NCBI GenBank assembly: GCA_003248775.1 | Contig: QFQX01000002.1 | Coordinates: forward strand, 152,838-216,837 | Direction of reading: 5' to 3' | DNA length: 64,000 bases | Origin: Shinella sp. | Lineage (GTDB): Bacteria; Pseudomonadota; Alphaproteobacteria; Rhizobiales; Rhizobiaceae | In this document: positions 35,669 to 45,236 of the stretch, one piece after another | Layout: each line of letters starts with the position of its first letter | How positions within the stretch are numbered: position 1 is the stretch's first letter | The notes under the pieces: model-generated | The model's database searches: none | Seen by the model: only the letters and a program-made list of their open reading frames with translations | Told to the model about the DNA's origin: nothing | Translations under genes and position numbers: made by a program

Positions 35669-36970
35669 TCAGGAGCGAGGCCCGCCCCGCTCCTTCACCA
35701 TGTCGACAAGCCGGCGGAACACGCGCGGCGACTGGCGCACACCGTCATGCTCGAACTCGTTGGTAACCCAGCTTTCGAGATTGCCGACGCGCGAGGCCGT
35801 GTCGAGAGAAAGTCCCGCATCCACATACATGTCGTCGAAATAGACGGCAGCGGCGACGGGAACCTCGTTCGAGGCAAGACGCGCCGGGTCGTACAGGCTG
35901 CTATATTCCTCCCGCGCGGCGAGCGCCAAGGCACCCGCGCGGAAGGGGCGTAGCGACCGGATCTCATCGAACATCCAGGAAAACATCATCTCGCCCGTGA
36001 AGGTCAGCGGCCGCTGCGCCTCGCCGAACTGAGGAAATTCTGCCTGGATACGCTCCGCCGCCCAGTTGGTCGCGCCACGGCCCTGCCCATAGATGCTTTC
36101 CTGCAGCACGGCGAAAAGCGGATTGCCGTCATAGGACGTGGCGCTCATCACCGAAGCGAGGAAGACATCGGAAAGCCGGCCTGCGCCCGAAGACGAAAAG
36201 GCTTCATCGACCATCCAGTGGATATTCTCGAAGCCCGGCGCCATGCCGAAATCGATGCCGATCGTCTGGAAACGACGAACCGAGAGACGGTCACCATCCG
36301 GCAGGCGGACGTCGTTGGCGGCGAGAAAATCCGCTATACGGCCGATATGCTCGCGGTCCAGCGGATAGCGTTCGTAGTAGCGTTTGGTTTTCGCCGCTAC
36401 GCGGGGATAGGTTCGGCGATAAACATCGTCCGCCGTGGCATCGAGCCCGGCAAGACCGCCGGTGACATAACAGGCCGACAGGCCTTCCGGCGCCCTGGAA
36501 AGATAAGTGAGGGTCAGGAACCCGCCATAGCTTTGTCCGAGTGTTGCCCAGCGCTCACCACCGAACACAGTTTTCCTGATATGCTCGAAGTCTGCCACGA
36601 TGCTGTCGGCGCGGAAACAAGCGAGGTAATCACCAGCCGCTTTCCCGTCGCTGCCGAAGCGCTCCATGGTGGCGCTTTCGACCCTTGAGCTGCGACCCGT
36701 CCCGCGCTGGTCGAGCAGCACCACGCGATGGGTCTTGATCGCTTCCACCAGCCAGGAAGGCCCGCCATTGGCGGGCCGCGGCGACTTGCCACCCGGCCCG
36801 CCCTGCAAAAAGGCAAGTAGCGGCAGCTTTTCGTGTCTGCGAACGGGATCGCAGACTTCGCGCGCGAAAACCTCGATCGCCTCGCCATCCGGCTTTGCCC
36901 AGTCGAGCGGGACGGACACCAGATGATCCCGAATGAGCATGCCTGGAATAGTGTATTCGGAAATCGCCAT
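35669..36970 (-). CDS. Alpha/beta hydrolase, proline iminopeptidase (S33) family
   Basis: The 433-residue cytoplasmic hydrolase has the oxyanion segment LQGGPGGKSP, the conserved DQRGTGRSS motif, and the nucleophile elbow GQSYGG with the catalytic Ser. A His near the C-terminus (EFEHDGVRQSP) fits the triad. S33 prolyl aminopeptidases remove N-terminal proline or related residues from peptides. It has no signal peptide. It stands alone on the minus strand and converges on kdgK. Confidence 0.85.
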   Translation of the reverse strand: MAISEYTIPGMLIRDHLVSVPLDWAKPDGEAIEVFAREVCDPVRRHEKLPLLAFLQGGPGGKSPRPANGGPSWLVEAIKTHRVVLLDQRGTGRSSRVESATMERFGSDGKAAGDYLACFRADSIVADFEHIRKTVFGGERWATLGQSYGGFLTLTYLSRAPEGLSACYVTGGLAGLDATADDVYRRTYPRVAAKTKRYYERYPLDREHIGRIADFLAANDVRLPDGDRLSVRRFQTIGIDFGMAPGFENIHWMVDEAFSSSGAGRLSDVFLASVMSATSYDGNPLFAVLQESIYGQGRGATNWAAERIQAEFPQFGEAQRPLTFTGEMMFSWMFDEIRSLRPFRAGALALAAREEYSSLYDPARLASNEVPVAAAVYFDDMYVDAGLSLDTASRVGNLESWVTNEFEHDGVRQSPRVFRRLVDMVKERGGPRS

Positions 36971-37099
36971 GATATCTGTCCTTTACTGTCTGCTATCGAG
37001 CCGAGATATTCACCGGAGCGGCGGCTATTGACCTGCCGGTTCTAGTGACTCTAACCGCCACCGCTAGCGCGCCAAGACCCCAAAAGCCATAGCCTTATG

Positions 37100-38197
37100 T
37101 CAGATCGCCAGCGACCGTTCGGTGTCGATGTCGAACAGGTGCATCTGGTTCATGTTGATCGACAAGGGCACCGTGGTTCCGGCCTTCGGCCCTGCATCGG
37201 GCTCGATGCTGGCGCAGATGCCGGCGCCTGCGATGTTGAAGTAGATCATCGTGGTCGCGCCGAGCGGTTCCACCAGATCGACCGGAGCGTCGAAGGGAAC
37301 CCAGCCCTGACGTTCCTGCCGGGCGGAAATCGATTCCGGGCGGATACCGAAGGTGACAGCCTTGCCCGCGTGGCTGCGGAAGACATTCGCCTTTTCCGGT
37401 GGAACCGCAAGGCGCACGCCATCCTCGAGAACGACGGAAAGACTATCGCCTTCCGTCTCCAGCCGTGCGGGCAGGAAATTCATCGACGGCGAGCCGATGA
37501 ACCCCGCGACAAACTTGCTGGCGGGATTGAGGTAGAGTTCCTGCGGCTCGCCCATCTGCTCGACGATGCCCTGGTTCATCACCACCACCCGATCCGCCAT
37601 GGTCATGGCTTCCACCTGGTCGTGCGTGACGTAGACCGTCGTCGTCGGCAACAGCTGGTGAAGACGCTTGATCTCGGTCCGCATCTTCACGCGCAGCTTG
37701 GCGTCAAGGTTCGACAGTGGTTCATCGAACAAGAAGACCTTCGGATTGCGGACGATCGCACGCCCCATCGCGACACGCTGGCGCTGGCCGCCGGAAAGCT
37801 GACCTGGACGACGCTCCAGCAGTTCGGTGATGTGCAGCGTTTCGGCCGCCGTTACGATCCGCTTGTCGATCTCCGCCTTCGGCAGGCTCTGTTGCTCCAG
37901 GCAGAAAGCGATGTTCTCACGTACGGTCATATGCGGATAAAGCGCATAGTTCTGGAACACCATGGCAATGTCACGCTTGCCGGGACCGAGACGGTTGACC
38001 ACCTGATCACCGATGATGATCTCGCCGCCCGAGATATGCTCAAGGCCGGCGATCATCCGGAGCGTCGTCGACTTGCCGCAGCCCGAAGGGCCAACGAAGA
38101 CGACGAACTCCTTGTCCTCGATATCGAGGCTGACACCGCGCACGGCCTCGTAGATACCGTAGGACTTGACGATATTTCTGAGTTCCAGTCGAGCCAT
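37100..38197 (-). CDS. Sugar ABC transporter ATP-binding protein (UgpC/MsmK type)
   Basis: The 365-residue ATPase has GPSGCGKST (Walker A, about residues 37-45), LSGGQRQRVAMGRAIVR (signature), and VFLFDEPLSNLDAKLR (Walker B). A C-terminal TOBE/regulatory region of about 120 residues follows. This type energises CUT1 sugar importers and is the last gene of the leftward operon with two permeases and a binding protein. A GGAGG ribosome site precedes the ATG. The dedicated GH127 enzyme between it and the permeases points to arabinofuranoside oligosaccharides as cargo. Confidence 0.88.
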   Translation of the reverse strand: MARLELRNIVKSYGIYEAVRGVSLDIEDKEFVVFVGPSGCGKSTTLRMIAGLEHISGGEIIIGDQVVNRLGPGKRDIAMVFQNYALYPHMTVRENIAFCLEQQSLPKAEIDKRIVTAAETLHITELLERRPGQLSGGQRQRVAMGRAIVRNPKVFLFDEPLSNLDAKLRVKMRTEIKRLHQLLPTTTVYVTHDQVEAMTMADRVVVMNQGIVEQMGEPQELYLNPASKFVAGFIGSPSMNFLPARLETEGDSLSVVLEDGVRLAVPPEKANVFRSHAGKAVTFGIRPESISARQERQGWVPFDAPVDLVEPLGATTMIYFNIAGAGICASIEPDAGPKAGTTVPLSINMNQMHLFDIDTERSLAI

Positions 38198-38206
38198 GCC
38201 CGCCTC

Positions 38207-40153
38207 CTATTCTTCCGTGAGCCAGACCTGCATCGCGCCTTCGTCGCGATTGGCCCAGAGGTGATAAGGAATGGCCTTGAAGGCCTTCGGTTTCAGCGAT
38301 GGCGGCGACGTGCGGTAGAGCTTGCCGCTCCAGTCGCCGGCATCGGCTTCCAGCGCATCGCCTTCCAGCACTACGGCACCGCCAAGCAGGTCCGCATCGA
38401 AACGCGGCTTGAGCGCCGCATCACGGATGATGCGCAGACGCTGCGGCTCCGTGCCGATATCCGCCTGCTCGACGCAATAGACCACCGGCCCGCGCTTGAA
38501 GGCAACGCGGTTGGCATCCTCGCCCACTGCGGGATGGGCGTAAACGCGCTCCACCGGCATGTCGAAGGACAGGCGAATCTCGTCCCCATCCTTCCAGTCC
38601 AGCGTGATCGCGGCGTAGCCCTTTTCCACGGAGGCGGCGAAGTCGATTTCCTGGCCCTTCACCGAGATCCGCGCCTTGTGGCACCAGCCCGGAATATGCA
38701 GCCGGAAGGTGAGCGAAGCCGGGGCTGAAAGACCCACGGATAGGCGGACATCACCATCCCACGGATAGGCGGTATCCTGTTTCAACCGCAGGAAGGTGCC
38801 ATCGACATCCAGTTCGGCCGTGTTGGCGCCATAAAGGTGCACCGCGACCTCGCCATTCTTCACCGAGTAGAAATACTGGCCGAGCGAGGTGATGAAGCGG
38901 GCGATATTGGTCGGGCAGCAGGGGCAATAGTGCCACTTCCAGCGGCGGTTCTGGCCATGGCTTTCGAGCACGTTTTCATAGAAATAGTGCTCCCCGTCGC
39001 GGGAAATACCGGAAAGAGCGCCGTTGAACAGAACGGTTTCCAGCGCATCGGTGAACTTGCCGTCGAGGTCGATCTGGGCCATGCGATGGCTCCAGAACCC
39101 GAGCGCCACGGCGGCGCAGGTCTCGGCATAGGCCGTCTCGTTCGGCAGGTCGAACTCGCGGGTAAAGCCTTCGTTGGAAGCCGACGGCCCGAGACCGCCG
39201 GTCACATAGAGTTGGCGACCGGTGAGGTTGTCGAACAGCTGATCGCAGGCGGACTTCAGCGTCGGATCGTCGTTCTCATAAGCGAGATCGGCCATGGCCG
39301 AGAAAAGATACATGGCGCGGACGGCATGGCCGACCACCTGCGTCTGCTCCCGCACCGGCATGTGCGCCTGGCTGTAGGAATAGGTCTTGTAGACATAATC
39401 GGCGGGGTCCTCGCCGCGAAGACGGGCCTCCTCGTCATAGTAAGACGGCATGCGGCCGCGCTCATCGACGAAATAAGTGGCGAGCTTCAGATGACGCGGA
39501 TCGCCGGTAACGCGGTATAGCTTCACCAGAGCAAGCTCGATCTCCTCATGGGCATCGTAGCCGCGCAGCTTGTCCGGCTCGGTGCCGAAGGTGTCGATGA
39601 TATGGTCGATGGCGCGGATCATCACATCGAGGAAACGGCGTTTGCCGGTGGCCTGATAGTAGGCAACCGCACCCTCCAGCAGATGGCCCATGGAGTACAT
39701 CTCGTGCAGGTCGCGCAGATTGGTCCAGCGCTTTTCCGGCTCGCGGCGGATGAACCAGCTGTTGAGGTAGCCGTCTGCCATCTGCCCGTGTTCGAGCTTC
39801 TCGACGATCGCGTCGATCTTTGCCTCGACATCCGGGTTGGGATTGTTCTTCAGCGTATAGCTGGCTGCCTCGATCCACTTGCCGAAGTCGGAATCGAAAA
39901 AATGCTGCATCGACAGGCCGCTCGGCTGGATTGGCCGCGCCAGGGGCCCGGCCGGCTTGTCGAAGTCGAGCACTTCGAGGAAGCCTTCCTCGTCGAGGCG
40001 CATGTGCTGGGTCGGAATGGTGACGTCACGCACGGTATCCGACCAGCTCTTCCAGAAGCCGGCATCGAAGGAAACGCGGGTGTGGTCGACGGGAACGTAG
40101 CGTTCGAAAAGACGCGGCGCGCTGCCGGCCGCCTTCTTCAGGGACGAAGACAT
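38207..40153 (-). CDS. GH127 beta-L-arabinofuranosidase (cytoplasmic)
   Basis: The 648-residue protein matches glycoside hydrolase family 127 (HypBA1 type). HYCPCCPTNIARF (about residue 405) holds the two adjacent-region Cys that serve as nucleophile and zinc ligand, and YAETCAAVALG (about residue 345) carries the Glu and Cys zinc ligands, so the full Glu/Cys3 site is present. The enzyme removes beta-L-arabinofuranose from plant hydroxyproline-linked arabinan-type glycans. There is no signal peptide, so it cleaves after import by the adjacent ABC system. GAAGGAG precedes the ATG. Sugar specificity among DUF1680-type relatives can vary. Confidence 0.87.
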   Translation of the reverse strand: MSSSLKKAAGSAPRLFERYVPVDHTRVSFDAGFWKSWSDTVRDVTIPTQHMRLDEEGFLEVLDFDKPAGPLARPIQPSGLSMQHFFDSDFGKWIEAASYTLKNNPNPDVEAKIDAIVEKLEHGQMADGYLNSWFIRREPEKRWTNLRDLHEMYSMGHLLEGAVAYYQATGKRRFLDVMIRAIDHIIDTFGTEPDKLRGYDAHEEIELALVKLYRVTGDPRHLKLATYFVDERGRMPSYYDEEARLRGEDPADYVYKTYSYSQAHMPVREQTQVVGHAVRAMYLFSAMADLAYENDDPTLKSACDQLFDNLTGRQLYVTGGLGPSASNEGFTREFDLPNETAYAETCAAVALGFWSHRMAQIDLDGKFTDALETVLFNGALSGISRDGEHYFYENVLESHGQNRRWKWHYCPCCPTNIARFITSLGQYFYSVKNGEVAVHLYGANTAELDVDGTFLRLKQDTAYPWDGDVRLSVGLSAPASLTFRLHIPGWCHKARISVKGQEIDFAASVEKGYAAITLDWKDGDEIRLSFDMPVERVYAHPAVGEDANRVAFKRGPVVYCVEQADIGTEPQRLRIIRDAALKPRFDADLLGGAVVLEGDALEADAGDWSGKLYRTSPPSLKPKAFKAIPYHLWANRDEGAMQVWLTEE

Positions 40154-40181
40154 GAAAACTCCTTCTGCAGATGTCTGCGGG

Positions 40182-41048
40182 TCATTTCACGGCGCCGGCG
40201 GTGAGGCCGCGCACGTAATAGCGTTGAAGAGCGAGGAAAAGCAGGATGCAGGGCACCATGGTGACCGTGATCCCGGCCTGGAGAGCGCCCCAGTCGATGA
40301 TGCCGTAGATGCCCGAGGACACGTTCACCAGCATGATCGGAAGCGTGAACTTGTTCTGGTCCGACAGGAAAATCAGCGCGGCCAGGAACTCGTTCCAGGA
40401 ATTGAGGAAGGCGAACATCGCGACCGTCGCCACACCGGGCAGCGCCAGCGGCATCATGATGCGCCGCATCAGCGTCCATTGCGAGGCACCATCGATGCGG
40501 GCAGCCTCGATCAGCGCGCCGGGGATGGCGTCGAAGGCGTTGCGCATCATGAAGATCGAGAAGGGAAGCTGGAACGTCGTGTAGACCAGCACCAACCCGA
40601 ACAGGTTGTTCTGCAGCCCGAGGAACTTCAGGATCAGGAAGAGTGGCGTCAGGATCGACTGGAACGGGATCATCATCGTCGCCATGACGATCACGAAGAT
40701 CAGCGACTGCCCGGGGAAGCGGAACTTGGAGAAACCGTAACCGGCCGGCACAGAAACCAGAACCGTAATGGCAATGGTGCCAAGCGCAATCAGCACCGAG
40801 TTCGTGGCATAGACGTACCAGCCGGCGCCGACATCCTCCAGCCGTCGGTAGTTCTCCAGCGAGAAGGCCTTGGAGAACAGGGCGACCGGATTGGCGAGCG
40901 CTTCGGCCGCCGGCTTGAAGGAATTGGCGACCGACCAGACAATCGGCATCAGGAAGAAGATGGCGAAGAGCAGCGACACCAGAATGAAGGTGGTGTGGCC
41001 GAGCCGCTCTCCGGCAGTCCGTTCGGATGACTGGCTGAAACTGCTCAT
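40182..41048 (-). CDS. Carbohydrate ABC transporter permease (MalG type)
   Basis: The 288-residue protein has six membrane segments and the cytoplasmic EAA-loop motif (EAARIDGASQWTLMRRIMMPLA) that docks to the ATPase. It pairs with the MalF-type permease, with which it overlaps by 4 bp (ATGA at 41045-41048). A larger open frame upstream to 41217 is in another frame of the neighbour and is not this gene. It is part of the leftward CUT1 importer operon. Confidence 0.9.
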   Translation of the reverse strand: MSSFSQSSERTAGERLGHTTFILVSLLFAIFFLMPIVWSVANSFKPAAEALANPVALFSKAFSLENYRRLEDVGAGWYVYATNSVLIALGTIAITVLVSVPAGYGFSKFRFPGQSLIFVIVMATMMIPFQSILTPLFLILKFLGLQNNLFGLVLVYTTFQLPFSIFMMRNAFDAIPGALIEAARIDGASQWTLMRRIMMPLALPGVATVAMFAFLNSWNEFLAALIFLSDQNKFTLPIMLVNVSSGIYGIIDWGALQAGITVTMVPCILLFLALQRYYVRGLTAGAVK

Positions 41049-41977
41049 CGACCTTCCTCCGGACGTTCGCGCATGAAGCTGAGTTGAATGGAGCTGATGG
41101 CGACCAGCACGACCAGCAGGGCGAAGGAGAGCGCGGAGCCATAACCAAGGCGATAGGACGAGAAGGATGCGAGATAGATGGAGAACACCGCCGAGATCGT
41201 GCTGTTTTCCGGTCCACCCTGGGTGATGATGAAGAACTGGTCGAAGGCGAGCATCGACGAGGTGATGTTGAGAACCATCGCCAGCAGCAGCGAGTTGCGC
41301 ATCAGCGGCAGGGTGATGCGGCGGAAGCGGGAGAAGACACCGGCACCGTCGATCTTTGCGGCTTCCACGACTTCCGCGGGGATGCTCTGCAGGCCGGTGA
41401 GCAGGATCACCATGGTAAATCCGGCCGTCTTCCAGACCACCATCAGGATGATGACGGCGAGCGCCGGCCAGAAGCTTTCGAGCGGCCGGGGAGCGGCATC
41501 GACAAGGCCGAGGCCCTGCAAAAGCCGGGAGAAGACACCGCTATCGGGATTAAGCAACCACATCCAAAGCGTGGATGCCGCGCCGAAACCAATCACCACC
41601 GGCATGAAGAAAACGGTGCGGAAGAAACCGGCGCTTTTCAAGGGACGGTCTACGAGCAGCGCCAGCGGAAAGGCAACGGCGAGAATGGCGGCCGTCACCA
41701 GCACCGTGTAAAGCAGCGTAAAACCGAGCGAATGCCAGAGCTGGGTGTCGCCCAGCAGTTCTACGTAGTTCTCGATGCCGATGAACTTCCTGCGGCCAAG
41801 CAGCGGCCAGTGATAGAAACTCATCCAGATCGTCATCGCCAGAGGAATGACGAACAATCCGATGATGAAAACCATGCTCGGTGCGATGAAGGCGAGGCCG
41901 AGCCAGCCATGCGGCTCTCGGGCCGTGGCAGGGGCGGAGGCTTCGCGCACCTCTCCTGTCTTGGGTGTGGACACCAA
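41045..41977 (-). CDS. Carbohydrate ABC transporter permease (MalF type)
   Basis: The 310-residue inner-membrane protein has six membrane segments after a short polar N-terminus and the loop EAAKIDGAGVFSRFRRITLPLM for ATPase docking. The start is a TTG at 41977 or the GTG at the next codon (41974); an AAGGA site lies upstream, and the spacing fits both. It lies between the binding protein and the MalG-type permease. The 121-bp gap to the binding-protein gene holds GC-rich inverted sequence that may form a transcript-stabilising hairpin. Confidence 0.88.
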   Translation of the reverse strand: MVSTPKTGEVREASAPATAREPHGWLGLAFIAPSMVFIIGLFVIPLAMTIWMSFYHWPLLGRRKFIGIENYVELLGDTQLWHSLGFTLLYTVLVTAAILAVAFPLALLVDRPLKSAGFFRTVFFMPVVIGFGAASTLWMWLLNPDSGVFSRLLQGLGLVDAAPRPLESFWPALAVIILMVVWKTAGFTMVILLTGLQSIPAEVVEAAKIDGAGVFSRFRRITLPLMRNSLLLAMVLNITSSMLAFDQFFIITQGGPENSTISAVFSIYLASFSSYRLGYGSALSFALLVVLVAISSIQLSFMRERPEEGR

Positions 41978-42098
41978 AGTACAGTCCTTCTTTCAGTGTG
42001 AACATCGGCCGCCTTGCGGCATTCCTTCGGCCCTCGCGGCAAGGCCGCGTCAGGCAGTGTGACCGAGGGGCAGCACATGCCCACCCCTCGGGACAAAC

Positions 42099-43343
42099 TC
42101 AAGGGTTGGTACGGTCGAGGATCTTGGTGAACTCGTCCTGCGCCTTCTTCACCGCGCCATCGACATCGTCACCGAAGATCGCACCCTGGATCAGGTTCAG
42201 GAACGGACCGGTACGGCTGACGAACAGCTCATCCGAGGAGAAGGTGTAGGGCGTGCGCGCCTTGGCCAGGATGTCATAGGCAACAAGGTTGCGCTTATCG
42301 AACTGGGCATAGGCCTGATCGGCAAGATCGGTGCGTGACGGCATGCCGGATTCCTTGGTGATGAACACCTGCTGTTCCGGCTGCATATAGAAATCGACGA
42401 AGTCGAGAAGGACCTTCTTCTTCTCTTCGCTGACACCCTTGATCAGGGCAAGCGAGTCACCCCCGGCGAAGCTCGACGCGCCGCCCTTCGGACCCGGGAT
42501 CGGAGCAACGTCGAACTTCACGTCCGGATATTTGCTGGTCAGAAGATTGACGATGTAGGAGCCGGTCATCAGCACGCCGACCTTGCCGGAGGCGAAGGCT
42601 TCGACGGCATTGTTGCCGTTGCCCGAACGCGAGGTCGGATGGATCGCGCCGGCGGACCACATGTCACGATAGGCCGCGAAGGTATCCTTCAGCGCAGGCG
42701 TATCCACGGTTGCCTGACGGCCATCCTCACTGAGGATGTCGGCGCCGGCGGCCCAGATGTGCGGCAGGAAGTCGTAGATCAGCCAGCTTCCCGAATTGGC
42801 GACGAAATAGAAGCCGTAGGTGTCGTCACCGAGCGCACGGATCTTCTTGGCGTCCTCGGCGATTTCCTCCAGCGAAGCCGGAGCCTTCTTCGGGTCGAGG
42901 CCGGCCTTTTCGAAAAGGTCGGTGTTGTAGGCGATGATCGAGGCATCCGGCAGGGCGGGCACGCCATAGATCTTGCCGTCATAAGTGGCGAGGCGGACAT
43001 GCGACGGGCTCAACGCATCGGCGTAAGGCAGTCCCTTCACGAAATCGGTAATGTCTTCCAGGCTGTCATTGGCGGCAAAGGTCGGAAGATAGATCAGGTC
43101 GAGAACTGCACCTTCCGGCGGGGAACCGCCGGCAATCGCCGCGCCGAGCTTCGGAACCATCTGCTCGGCCGTGATCTGGGTGACTGTGACCTTGTCCTCA
43201 TGCTTGGCATTGTACTGTTCCGCAAGCGCCTGAAGGACAGCGCCGGAAGACGTGCGGACCCAGAGATTGACCTCCTCGGCATTCGCAATAGACGTCGACC
43301 CTGCAAGAGCCAGGGTAGCGAGGATTATTTTCGCCTTGTACAT
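42099..43343 (-). CDS. Extracellular sugar-binding protein (CUT1, family 1)
   Basis: The 414-residue protein has a clear signal peptide (MYKAKIILATLALAGSTSIANA) and the bilobal family 1 binding-protein features, such as LIYLPTFAANDSLEDIT, YGVPALPDASIIAYNTDLFEKAG and GNNAVEAFASGKVGVLMTGSY. It delivers oligosaccharides to the two permeases. I chose the ATG at 43343, which follows GGGGAATTCG; the upstream frame start at 43376 would put an 11-residue charged extension before the signal peptide. It is the first gene of the operon, divergent from the LacI regulator. Confidence 0.89.
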   Translation of the reverse strand: MYKAKIILATLALAGSTSIANAEEVNLWVRTSSGAVLQALAEQYNAKHEDKVTVTQITAEQMVPKLGAAIAGGSPPEGAVLDLIYLPTFAANDSLEDITDFVKGLPYADALSPSHVRLATYDGKIYGVPALPDASIIAYNTDLFEKAGLDPKKAPASLEEIAEDAKKIRALGDDTYGFYFVANSGSWLIYDFLPHIWAAGADILSEDGRQATVDTPALKDTFAAYRDMWSAGAIHPTSRSGNGNNAVEAFASGKVGVLMTGSYIVNLLTSKYPDVKFDVAPIPGPKGGASSFAGGDSLALIKGVSEEKKKVLLDFVDFYMQPEQQVFITKESGMPSRTDLADQAYAQFDKRNLVAYDILAKARTPYTFSSDELFVSRTGPFLNLIQGAIFGDDVDGAVKKAQDEFTKILDRTNP

Positions 43344-43457
43344 CGAATTCCCCTTTTGGTTGCAGTCACTCCGCAATACGGGCGACCTGAAAATTACGGT
43401 AGGCGAGAAAAAATCTGTTGTCGACAGTGTGTGGGCAGAGAAAATTGGGAAAATTGA

Positions 43458-43469
43458 GAAAAGCTTTTC
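43458..43469. promoter_or_regulatory. Candidate LacI-family operator
   Basis: GAAAAGCTTTTC is a perfect 12-bp palindrome in the 181-bp divergent spacer between the sugar-binding protein and the LacI-type regulator. Similar AAAAGG/TTTTCTC sequence recurs about 30 bp downstream (near 43490-43503), so there may be two sites. Its symmetry and place fit a LacI-family operator for both genes. Confidence 0.5.
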
Positions 43470-43524
43470 CCTTTGTTGAAATCATTTGATAAAAGGTTTT
43501 CTCAAAATTTCGGAGCGCAAGCGC

Positions 43525-44520
43525 ATGAAAAACGAACAGCCGAGGCGGACGACCATCCATGACGTGGCGAAAGCCGCCGGCGTCAGCATAGCCACCGTCT
43601 CGAAAGCGCTGAACAACAACGGCAGGATGCAGCCGGAAACCCGGGATCGCATCAAGCGCGCGGCGGCAGAACTGGGTTTCCGGCCGAACGCGCTGGCGCG
43701 CGGCCTGCTCAGCAAGCGCAGCTTCACCGTCGGCCTTCTCACCAACGACGCCTATGGCCGTTTCTCGCTGCCGATGATGGCCGGCGTCTCGGAGGCGCTT
43801 GTGGACCACGGCGTTTCGGTCTTTTTGTGCGCCACAAATGACGATCCGGCCCTGACGCACCTGCACATCGAGGCCCTGCTCGACAAGCAAGTCGATGGCA
43901 TCGTCTTTTCAGCCACGCGCCTCGACCGACGCCCCCATATGGACCTTTCGAGCCTGCCGATACCGGTGGTCTATGTCTTTGCGGAGGGGCCTCCCGGCAG
44001 CGTGGTTATCATTCCCGACGACTATCAGGGCGCCCGAAGTGCCGTTCAGCATCTGATCGACAAGGGCCGCAAGCGGATCGCCCATATCACCGGGCCCGAC
44101 GATTATCGCGCCGTCAGGGTCCGCGCGGAGGCCTATCGCGATCTCTGCGGTGGAGACGAGCCGGTCCTGTTCGGGGAATGGGAGGAAAGCTGGGGGCATC
44201 AGGCCGTGGATCTTCTATGGTCGCGCGACCAGGCACCGCCGGACGCCCTCTTCTGCGGCAACGACCAGATCGCGCGCGGCGCGATCGATGCGCTACGTGA
44301 TCGCAACATCGCAATTCCCGAAGATGTCTCCGTCGTCGGCTTCGACAACTGGGAGATCGTCGCTGAACAAACCCGACCGCCATTGACGACTATCGACATG
44401 GGAATGAAGGAACTGGGACGTCAGGCAGGGCTCGCCGTGCTGACCCTTTCCAAAGGGCAGTCGATGAGCGGCGGTACGCGTAAGCTGCCTTGCAGTCTCG
44501 TAGTGCGCCAATCGAGCTAA
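43525..44520 (+). CDS. LacI-family repressor of the arabinofuranoside-type locus
   Basis: The 331-residue regulator has the LacI helix-turn-helix TIHDVAKAAGVSIATVSKALNNNG with the hinge-helix sequence FRPNALARGLLSK, then a periplasmic-binding-protein-like effector domain. I chose the ATG at 43525, which follows CGGAGCGC; a start at 43486 would add 13 residues. It is divergent from the sugar transporter operon and most likely represses it until a sugar, perhaps L-arabinose or an arabinooligosaccharide, binds. Confidence 0.88.
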   Translation: MKNEQPRRTTIHDVAKAAGVSIATVSKALNNNGRMQPETRDRIKRAAAELGFRPNALARGLLSKRSFTVGLLTNDAYGRFSLPMMAGVSEALVDHGVSVFLCATNDDPALTHLHIEALLDKQVDGIVFSATRLDRRPHMDLSSLPIPVVYVFAEGPPGSVVIIPDDYQGARSAVQHLIDKGRKRIAHITGPDDYRAVRVRAEAYRDLCGGDEPVLFGEWEESWGHQAVDLLWSRDQAPPDALFCGNDQIARGAIDALRDRNIAIPEDVSVVGFDNWEIVAEQTRPPLTTIDMGMKELGRQAGLAVLTLSKGQSMSGGTRKLPCSLVVRQSS

Positions 44521-44543
44521 GCCAAGGCGCGGTTGTCCTATTC

Positions 44544-45092
44544 TCAGAAAGTCGGCGGCGTGCAGGCGCTGATGACCTCACAGGGAACCGGTCCGACACA
44601 GCGGAACCGATGCGGCCGGCGGCTTTCGAAATAATAGGCGTCACCCGCCCCGAGAATGCGTCTTTCGTCGTCCACGGTCACTTCCAGCCGGCCGGAAAGC
44701 ACGATGCCGCCCTCTTCCCCCTCATGCACCAGCGGCACCTTGCCGGTATCGGCGCCCGGCTGGTAGCACTCCTTCAGGATCTGCAGGCTTCGACCGAAAA
44801 GGCTCTCGCCGATCTGGCGATAGGAAATCGCGCCCTTGCCGATCTCCACCAGTTCCTCTGCCGCATAAAATGCCTTGCGCGGCTTTTCCGGCTCGAAGGC
44901 GAAAAACTCCGCAAGACCGATCGGAATACCGTCCAGAATACGCTTCAATGCACCGACGGAGGGGTTAGACGCATTCGACTCGATCAGTGAGATCGTCGAG
45001 TTGGTAACCCCTGCCCGCTTGGCAAGTTCGCGCTGCGAGAGATTATGCGCCATGCGCAAATGGCGAAGCCTGTTGCCGATATCGACCGTCAT
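44544..45092 (-). CDS. XRE-family regulator with cupin domain
   Basis: The 182-residue protein has an N-terminal helix-turn-helix (RLRHLRMAHNLSQRELAKRAGVTNSTISLIE) and a C-terminal cupin domain (PLVHEGEEGGIVLSGRLEVTV...YYFESRRPHRFR). This PuuR/SutR-like architecture senses small amine or amino-acid-related ligands. It is divergent from the transaminase gene, with a palindrome between the two starts, so it very probably controls that gene and itself. Confidence 0.87.
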   Translation of the reverse strand: MTVDIGNRLRHLRMAHNLSQRELAKRAGVTNSTISLIESNASNPSVGALKRILDGIPIGLAEFFAFEPEKPRKAFYAAEELVEIGKGAISYRQIGESLFGRSLQILKECYQPGADTGKVPLVHEGEEGGIVLSGRLEVTVDDERRILGAGDAYYFESRRPHRFRCVGPVPCEVISACTPPTF

Positions 45093-45115
45093 GGGACACT
45101 CTGGTGTTCAAGGTG

Positions 45116-45129
45116 TTCGAAATATCGAA
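45116..45129. promoter_or_regulatory. Candidate operator between XRE-cupin regulator and transaminase
   Basis: TTCGAAATATCGAA has perfect arms TTCGA/TCGAA around AATA, and the flanks GTG and ACAC extend the symmetry (GTGTTCGA...TCGAAACAC, one base offset). It lies 24 bp from the regulator start. Position and symmetry fit an autoregulatory site. Confidence 0.5.
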
Positions 45130-45236
45130 ACACACGATACCGAAATGTTAAATATCAACAACTTAAAAAAGCCAAGAAAAGGACTTGTTCGGTGGTCAAA
45201 AATCGCTGAACTCAACGCATCTTAAAGGAGACCCGC

